DNA from: Monocercomonoides exilis
Taxonomy: Eukaryota; Preaxostyla; Oxymonadida; Polymastigidae
NCBI GenBank assembly: GCA_001643675.2
Contig: LSRY02000021.1
Span: 992,001 to 1,056,000, forward strand
Direction: 5' to 3'
DNA length: 64,000 nucleotides
The position numbers were made by a program, and so were the translations under genes. The number at the start of each line of letters is the position of its first letter. The stretch's first letter is position 1. Below the pieces are notes generated by a model. It was not told the origin of the DNA. It searched no databases and was given only the letters and a program-made list of their open reading frames with translations. Positions 57,168-64,000 of this stretch are shown here, piece by piece.

Positions 57168-57439
57168 ATTTATATAAAAGATATTTGTTGAACATTGAAA
57201 TATGGTTGTATCTTTCATCTCATTTCATGGTTTGATTAACTCTTTTCCGGATATTCTGTAGTTATCCACGGCAGCCCATCATTAACCAACTTTTTTTAAT
57301 TTGAAAATCAACAAAGTTAAACATCTAGTTTGTATAACTCTTTTTCAGATAGAGTTCGCATCTGAACATCCGTTCTTTGAATAATTCAACATAAAACTTG
57401 CAAATATCATTATCCTCTGATATCAACAAGGCTTTGTGT
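57168..57439. other. Loop of the second inverted repeat, AT-rich start
   Basis: Nothing recognised before the DDE_4 remnant. Confidence 0.35.
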
Positions 57440-57720
57440 GGAAGTCAAGCTCTCAATGTAACTTCGAATTTTTAACCATAGATATAATGATACCCATCGT
57501 ATAGGGCTTTTTGTTCACTGAATAAAATTGGGGGAGGCGCAGTTTTGACAGTGGTTGCATCAACGAGGAGAGCAACGTTGGAAAAGGGACCGGGAGATGG
57601 AATTGGGGGCCGTGGAGGAATTTGAAACATATCATCCAGAACATTGAGTATAAGTGATCAAATTTCTTCAATTGCTTTGCTCATCATTGGCTCTTTAATT
57701 TTTAAAAAATGATGAAATTC
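57440..57720 (-). pseudogene. DDE_4 (PIF/Harbinger-like) transposase fragment
   Basis: Minus strand, with frameshifts: LDDMFQIPPRPPIP, then VALLVDATTVKTAPPP, SEQKALYDGYHYIYG and LK/KFEV. This matches the first catalytic Asp block of DDE_4 transposases (D-x-T-x(n)-P...Y-x-G...LK-x-x-V). Farther on LISEDNDICKFYVELFKERM is protein-like. Truncated and broken. Confidence 0.5.
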
Positions 57721-59460
57721 TAGTAATTGTGGAACTTGAGGAAAGCCGTTCCAAGTTTATTAAAAGAAAATCGAGTCCAAAAAGAAGTTCTTGTGTTCAT
57801 CTTTTATTGATTTAATCTTTTTATGATTGTGTCAAATTTCACAATTACCCATAAACATTCAAAAGTTATTTCTTGTGCTCATCGCTTTCATCTTCAAGAA
57901 AAGAATCAAAAATAATTCCATATTCTTCTTTTTCTTCTTTTTTTGTTTTTTCTGTTTTTTCTGTTTTTTCATAATCGTGTCACATTTCTGTTGATTAAAT
58001 TTTTGTAATAATATTTTCTTTTAGTTTTTCCAATTGAAAATATGAATAAGCCAATTGTTTTTGAAGAAATATTTCTTTCACTTCATTTTGTTCAGTTTGA
58101 CATATAATGTGTTATAGTTTTTGTCATGCCTTTCGTTTTCATAAAAAAACGATATTTGAGTTTGATAATTTATCTATTTCTTGAATATCATTTTCTTCCT
58201 AAAACAGATATGTTGATGACTGTGCATCTTTATTCTAAAATTTAAAATGAAAAAGTAAGTCTTTGAAAAAATTAGAAATATTCAATCCTCAACTTCATTT
58301 ATCACCTGAAAGAGATTTTTTTCAAAAAGACAAAGAACAAAAATATAAACAACACACAGTGAATTGTTATGATTACAAAAATAATCACCCATACAAACAA
58401 ATACATAATCCAACCTATACGACTCAAAATTCTTCCTTTAACTATCTCAATGATTATTTTCTAAACTTCATTTTTTTATAATAAGTTCAGAATAAAAAAC
58501 AATTATGCCATATTTTTATCCAGAAAAAATTTGTTGTAAAAAACATAACATATTCGAAAGCATATAAAATAAAAAAACAATTTTTTAATTCTCGATAATA
58601 TTTCATTTTCTAAAAATGAAAAAAATAACATTTTAATATTATTCTTCAGTTAAATTTAAAAACTTACATATACACATTTAATATTGAATTATGAAAAGAG
58701 AAAAACAAAATAATCATTCTTTAAAATATCCATAACCTAAAAAAATATAAAAAATAAATTATTTTTGGTTAATTTAAATCAACTTTCGTTTCTCATTTTC
58801 CAATAAATACTTTTAATCGAATTTATCTAATTTACCAAAATATATCACTAAATTTTTTGAAAAAACAATTATCAACAATCAAAGGTCATTGCAAAAAAAT
58901 GATATATACCTTATAAATATATAATTATATTCCAATATCAAGTAACAAATATTATATATGTCTAGATTTTATTTATTTCAATAAATAAAATTTTCAAAAA
59001 AATGTTTATCAAAAACTTTTTTAATTTGATTTGTAATAAATTAAATTTGTGTTTTTGATGTTTTGATAAAGTGTTATTTTATTGTGATTATTTTTTTAAT
59101 TGAAAAAAGAAAAATTTTTGGAATAGAAAGATATATTTATTGTTTTTCAAAGATCAGAAATGATAATTCTCTTATAAATGTGTTTTTTGATTTTGTAATT
59201 TTTTTAGAATTAAAGATTTTCATTATGGTATTGAATGTTAACCTCATTATAGTAACAAGTTGTGGAAACATTTGTGTGAAAAATTAATACTAATTTATAG
59301 ATATATATATATATAAATAAATGTATTAATATTCCAATTTATTAATTATATTTAGTTTTTTTTAAAATAATACGAATGATAGTGAAAACATTAAAAAACT
59401 TTTATTTTTTTAGGATAAAATTTGTTGGTGGAATGTGAAATATCTATCTTTTTCTTTTTT
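57721..59460. other. Very AT-rich stretch
   Basis: No gene. Isolated MITE-end-like words ((A)ATCACCCAT at about 58383, CAATTACCCATAAA at about 57842) but no paired ends that I can support. Confidence 0.4.
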
Positions 59461-59738
59461 GTTAGTGACGGTCGTTGAAGGTCAATGACAAATTGTAACA
59501 AAATAATTCTTCAACTGACATTTTTTGTCAAAAAAATACATGTTGAGAATATGATCATCTTTATTAAAATTTTGATTTTTTCCAAATAAAAAGAATTTTT
59601 ATTAGTGTTTTTTTTAATTATTCATTTTTGTGATTGATAATTGTGAAATCGTTACAAATAACCATTTTCGATAAATCGTAAATGTCTTGTCAGTCATTTT
59701 GTCATTGTTTAAATTTTCTTTTGTCACGTCACAAAGGT
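59461..59738. repeat. TGACA-rich dispersed repeat, copy 2
   Basis: GTTAGTGACGGTCGTTGAAG...GTCACGTCACAAAGG, aligned end to end with 48369-48640 in the same orientation. Confidence 0.6.
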
Positions 59739-59754
59739 CTATGAAAAAATCGTT

Positions 59755-60360
59755 CAGAAAGAATTGATGCTATCATTGTTGATGGAAAATGCTGTGTGAC
59801 AAACGCTGTTTATGAAAATGAATTCTCTCTTTCATTCATTAATCGATATGTTTCTGCTGTTGAAAAGTGAAGAATCGTGGGATAAATTAGTAGTACAGAA
59901 CTTTTTTCAGAAATTGAAAAAGAAACAATAACTGGAGTCATCAGAATAGAAAGAATGACAGGAGTGAGTATATTCTGTTACTCAAACGAATAAACTGGTT
60001 TGTAATTAATTTTATTCAATTTGAAACTTATTTTTTAAAACAATTAAGGATGGAGTCATTTCCGTCTAACAGAAAAATTCGAAGTGGAGAAGAAGAACCG
60101 GAAGTCAAAATTACAATATCAACTTCGTATTCCTTTGTCAAACGCAATCCAGATCTCAAAACATCCATTCTTCATAACGTTGACATTGAACGTTTTTCTG
60201 TATCAAACAAACAATCGCTTCATATTTTCATCTTTCTTCTTCAATCACTTCATGACTCTCACTAATACTCTCCTTCACTCATCTTCAATACCTACGAATC
60301 CTCTTCTCGTCTCTCCAACTCCACAAAACAACTAGCCGTTCATCCTTCAGACGTTCCAGT
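59755..60360 (+). pseudogene. Decayed pogo-like transposase, N-terminal part
   Basis: Upstream exon remnant: IDAIIVDGKCCVTNAVYENE, with stops, then EIEKETITGVIRIERMTGVS, up to a candidate intron GTTTGTAATT...TTAAG (59999-60048). From 60050: MESFPSNRKIRSGEEEPEVK, TSYSFVKRNPDLKTSILHN, VDIERF. These align with VHAFIKRHPELKSSLPKQVD of the 413-codon pogo ORF. A frameshift near 60240 then gives LTNTLLHSSSIPTNPLL, the decayed FNVDESS region. Nothing after 60360 aligns. Confidence 0.7.
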
Positions 60361-60976
60361 TAATTTTTTTCAAAAGCTCCAATCAACATGCCAAATTCCA
60401 GGGTTGTGGTTGGAGTTGGGTTTATTGGTTATTCTTTGTTAAGTCTTATTCTTTGACCGTCAAAAAAATAGCCACCATAAAAGAAATTCTTGTTTAGAAA
60501 ACTGCATCATGTTTGGAAAGATAATGATTGATGGAAGATTGTCGCATTGTTTGCTCCTCATGTCGAAAAAAATTCTCTTCAAAGAATTGCGAAAAAAAGA
60601 TAATATCTTTTTCAAAACGAAGATAAATATTTCCTTCTTTTGGATTCACATCCTTCTTAAACACACATGATTTTCGGCATCAAATTTTTGTCGTGTTGAT
60701 TTATGTGTTCATTCTTTTTTTTCAAAACTCATCTCACGAAGTCATAAGACTAAATGTTTTTTTTGCTGTTTATTAATAATGTGTTTTATGATCAATAATG
60801 ATGTTCAACTTTCTTCTTTTATATAACATCCACGAAAAACAGTCGTAAATATTCAACCACAAGCTTGGCAGACTGCATTGTTTTATTAACACATCATTCC
60901 ACTTTAGAAAATTGAAGAATGTTCGCTTGATGGTCGAATTCTGTTTAACAAATGATATCTTGTGCTGTTTCAGTAA

Positions 60977-61021
<45 letters not shown>

Positions 61022-61143
61022 GATATGTCGTTCGGTATATAATTGACATGAGAGAATTATAATCAATGTATTTGAATTAAAATACTTTATTATGAATGTG
61101 TTTTCAAAAAAAATCACCACCACAGCATATTTCTCCACAGCCC
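60361..61143. other. Spacer with a 41-bp poly-A tract
   Basis: Decayed sequence; 60980-61020 is pure A. The middle part of the pogo copy may persist near 60480-60680 but I cannot align it. Confidence 0.35.
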
Positions 61144-61690
61144 TCACTCTACTTCTTCCTCTCCTTCCTCTTCATCTTCATCTTCCATTTCCACTTCCTC
61201 CGCTTTATCTTCCGCTTTTTCTTTCACTTCTCCTCTCCTCCCCCCTCCATCTCTTTCTCCTCTCTCTTCTAACCTTTTATCCTCTCCCTCTTTATTTCCT
61301 CCTATACTTCCTTCTTTCTCAGTGCTTTGATTAATTTCCTTTCCTTTTCTTCCTCCTTCCTTTTTTCTTTCATTGCCAAAGTGAATATCCTTTGCTCTTT
61401 CACAACTTTCTTCTCCATCTATGCCTTCAACACCTTCACTCTCAGCTTTGCTCTTCCTCTCTGTAAATACTACTTCCTTGTCCTGTACAAGCCCACTTAG
61501 CAGCCCACCCACCTTGGACCCCTCTGTCACGAACCTCCTCACCAGCTCAAACACCTCTTCATGCTTCTCTCGGTTCTACCCCGGAATATTTTCCCCAGAC
61601 TCCTCCAGCCGCAATAGCCGCACACAGCACCGCACAACGCACATTCCCGCACATGCGATCCATCTCTCCCATCCATTCGCATGTTTCCAT
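61144..61690 (-). pseudogene. Unidentified gene with an acidic tail, one in-frame TAG
   Basis: Minus strand: WERWIACAGMCVVRCCVRLL, RLEESGENIPG, TAG near 61581, then NREKHEEVFELVRRFVTEGS, KVGGLLSGLVQDKEVVFTER, and a Glu/Lys/Gly-rich tail to TAG/TGA at 61144. The helical N-part and highly charged tail suggest a cytosolic or nuclear protein. No family recognised. If the TAG is not a stop, the frame is open for about 180 codons. Confidence 0.45.
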
Positions 61691-61857
61691 CAACCTCTAA
61701 ACTTAAACCATTGTTTGAATTAATATATGTGTATTGTTAGTATACTCCACATCTATATGAAGAACATGCTTTAATGATACAAATGAGAAAGAAAAAATAT
61801 CAGTAAATTTGAAAAAAAATTATACACAAACAATAAATACAAAAATTGATACAAGAT

Positions 61858-63162
61858 GTCTAAATTTTTTTGAAAAGTTCCATGACTTTAATTCTGTCCT
61901 ACAAAAGAACAAAAATGATCAAAATATTTTGATCATTCCAATCCCATCATATATTGTTCATTATTTATTATTGGAATTTTTTGAACTAATCATTAAATAT
62001 GAAGCTTCAATTTTTTTCATTTCAAATAAATATTTATCTCCATTTTCATATTTGAGATAAAAAATTATCTTTTTGTTGAAATTTGAGACAAACAAATAAT
62101 AAGTTTTTATTTTTTCATTTTCATGTCATCAGTTTGAAAATTCATTTTTATTTCTGGAATGTTTACAAAGTTATTGACATTTTTCCTTGTTGCAGGATAA
62201 ATAAAATTTTATTTGCTTGTATTGTATTATTTTTTATTAGATATTATCAAACAGGGAAATTTCATCGAAACTGTGCTTGTAATAATTTTATAGATATTCA
62301 GAAAAAAAAATGTTTTCAAAGAGCAGTTATTAATGCTATAAAAAAACAATAGCACGATGAAAAATTCCAAAAGAAATATCCATTTATAAATTACTCAAAA
62401 AAAAAAAAAAAAAAAAATCTAATAACATATTGAGAATAAAACAATTTGTCGTATTCAAGGTTATTTTATTTCAACATGAATATTTTTCTATATTTTTCAT
62501 TTCATTTCATGCATTTTCAACAGATATCCTGTTTCATCTTTTCAAAATTGATTGAAAAAAGATGGTTTTCTAAACAGAAAAATATTTCTGTTCATACGAA
62601 GATGTTTTGTATGTGCTCTCGATGAAGTGAATAAGACGTCTTTTCGCTCTGACCTTTCATCTACAACAGCATGCTTATCTTTTTCGCAATACAAGATCCA
62701 GAGAAGCGAAGAGTAGAAGGCGACAGAAGATGATCAGCCATCTTCAGTGCATGCGATTGACCATTCGGATGCCTAGGTAGTGGCTGTGTCATACACTTCG
62801 GCAGGAGCGATGGATGACATCGAGAGGTGGCTGTGGATTGTGGTGCCTGAGGTGACTGATGTGTATGCGCAGCACATGCAGCTGTCGCTGCGAGTGCTTC
62901 AGCTGCTGCGGGGATGTGTTGTGACGGGGCGGGGGGTGCTGTGTGGGGGTGTTGTGTGTGCAGATGATGTGGAGCTTTCGGCGATGCTTACGGTTCCGCT
63001 GGTGGCACCGCTTCCGTCGCTTGCAGTGTTAGTTGGCACGAAGTTGGGGAGCAAGCGGATCATTGCAGCCGTAGATGTGAATGCGTTCCCTTCGATCCAC
63101 AACCTGTTTGACGAGCCGATGCAAATATGGCGATGGCAACAGTCGTGAGTGTGGTGGTGAAG
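61858..63162 (-). repeat. Right arm of the second inverted repeat (about 1.3 kb)
   Basis: Mirror of 55860-57167. Inner end GTCTAAATTTTTTTGAAAAG at 61858; outer end within the family gene at about GTGGTGGTGAAG (63162), where sequence switches from near-identity to paralogue-level similarity. Confidence 0.85.
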
Positions 63163-63340
63163 ATGGACGACGAAGTTCCGGAAAGAATGGTGGCAGTGTG
63201 TGAAGTGGTGTAGATTGTGGAGAAGGGGATGCATGTGGTGGGGCTGAGGATGGAGGATGTGGTTCAGTCTCTGGATGTGCTCGATGAGCGAGATGAGGAA
63301 GAGGTTATAGTGAATGAAGAAGAATTTAAATAAAAGAGCG
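62774..63340 (+). pseudogene. Unidentified gene family copy C
   Basis: Same protein as copy B up to QIWRWQQS (one Ser-to-Trp change), including the shared TAG at 62774-62776 just before VVAVSY. Past the repeat edge it diverges: VKMDDEVPERMVAVCEVV, TAG at 63211-63213 where A and B have Glu, IVEKGMHVVGLRMEDVVQSL, DVLDERDEEEVIVNEEEFK, stop near 63333. It keeps Glu where A and B have TAG (RMEDVV). Dead copy; function unknown. Confidence 0.65.
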
Positions 63341-64000
63341 TGATATTCGTTGTGGTTTAATCTGATGGTGAGCTGAAGAGAAGTGTTCTGATCCAACAAG
63401 GCAGTCAACGAATGATGTGTGTGCTTAGTGGATAAGCGGTTTGTGACTGTGTTGGACGAACTGAACATGATACTGCCAAGAAGTCATGTATCGTCGTGAG
63501 TCAACGGGTGGAGATACAGCAGAAGCACAACACGGAAGAAGCAGTCATTGCTTGAGCCGTGCGAGATTTTGGTTCAATATGCAACTGGGTGCGGTTAGGA
63601 TGAAGCAGACGATTGTGGAAGGCTTTTTAGATGAGTTTTGTGTGCATATCGAATGTTTCGGGAACAAAGCAGAGGAGCGCAAGTTTGGTTGTGGGATCTT
63701 CAGCAGACTGTCGGAGTTGATGAGTCATGCGACCTTATACGACCTGCTGCATCAACGGATACTGTTTTGAGGAGTGGCAGCGTCTGTTGGGACGTCACAC
63801 GGATGATTCGGAGAAAATGAAGACGATAATGGAGGAGAGAATTGAGGCGATATGGCAGAGCAGAAGAATGCAACGTGAAAGAGATTTTGAGCAATTACAT
63901 GGTGACAATGTGAGTACATTCTTTTGTGAGTGTATTTGATCGCGCGTTTGATGCGGAGACGTTGTTAACGGAGTTGGATGATAAGAGACAGGTTGAGGTG
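63341..64000 (+). pseudogene. Unidentified gene, broken, running off the right edge
   Basis: Plus-strand coding-like stretches in shifting frames: FWFNMQLGAVRMKQTIVEGF, LDEFCVHIECFGNKAEERK (63580-63690), YDLLHQ/INGYCFEEWQRLLGRHTDD, SEKMKTIMEERIEAIWQSRR, MQRERDFEQLHGDN (to about 63910), then, after a shift or a short GTGAGT intron near 63907, FDRAFDAETLLTELDDKRQV to the end. Coiled-coil-like. Partial; no family recognised. Confidence 0.45.

Noticed and set aside
60773-61147. Minus-strand ORF containing a poly-Phe run
   Set aside because: Created by the poly-A tract at 60980-61020; flanking residues match nothing.

Overview
This is a gene-poor, AT-rich eukaryotic (protist) window made of decayed gene families and DNA transposons. 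I saw no rRNA, tRNA, CRISPR array, bacterial operon or housekeeping gene. The host signature is a family of very long Ser/Gly/Cys-rich proteins that look like right-handed parallel beta-helices. They are built of modules of about 340-440 residues, each opening with a CG-x(4)-PC-x-S-x-x-H-like motif. One member ends in a RWRKAKKENKDL...SPEDQWRRAEREAE tail followed by a protein-kinase-like C-lobe. I associate that combination with Preaxostyla (oxymonads such as Blattamonas or Monocercomonoides). This is recall, not a search, so the organism is moderately likely only.

Layout. 1-5449 (minus) is one giant beta-helix gene, now broken by a frameshift, a 240-bp MITE, in-frame stops and a 190-bp (TG)n/(TATG)n microsatellite lying inside the reading frame. 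5450-25897 is a 20.4-kb structure with two 7,103-bp inverted arms (5450-12552 and 18795-25897). I see only two compensating 1-nt homopolymer differences between the arms. Each arm carries a 1,072-codon beta-helix ORF and a Merlin (IS1595/ISXO2-like) transposase gene. The 6.2-kb centre holds a decayed beta-helix gene, a third Merlin copy and the pseudokinase-tailed gene. 26744-30739 is a 4.0-kb element with identical 312-bp terminal inverted repeats and 8-bp target duplications. It carries a decayed beta-helix gene as cargo and splits another gene. Both this element and the 20-kb structure end in GGCATAGGT.

32117-33115 is a foldback element with 372-bp inverted repeats. 33872-36621 (minus) is a four-exon, about 832-residue DDE-like transposase of a superfamily I cannot name, broken by one missing T. 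36.9-40.5 kb holds charged or Ser-rich gene remnants. 43.1-52.2 kb is a transposon graveyard: two pogo-like transposases (one D-D-D, one D-N-D), a Tc1/mariner-like fragment, a PIF/Harbinger-like fragment and three 241-bp MITEs. 53.5-55.2 kb is an unidentified decayed gene. 55860-63162 is a second, older inverted repeat with arms of about 1.3 kb. It carries two copies of the same dead gene family that the 4-kb element interrupts, and its loop holds DDE_4 and pogo remnants. An unidentified gene runs off the right edge.

How it fits together. Nearly every coding stretch is a host surface-type gene being broken by stops, frameshifts and insertions, or a transposon at some stage of decay. The clearest cause-and-effect cases are MITE-1 (its removal with one target copy restores the host frame) and the 4-kb TIR element (same test). 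The least damaged coding sequences are the two 1,072-codon beta-helix ORFs, the two pogo transposases and the four-exon transposase.
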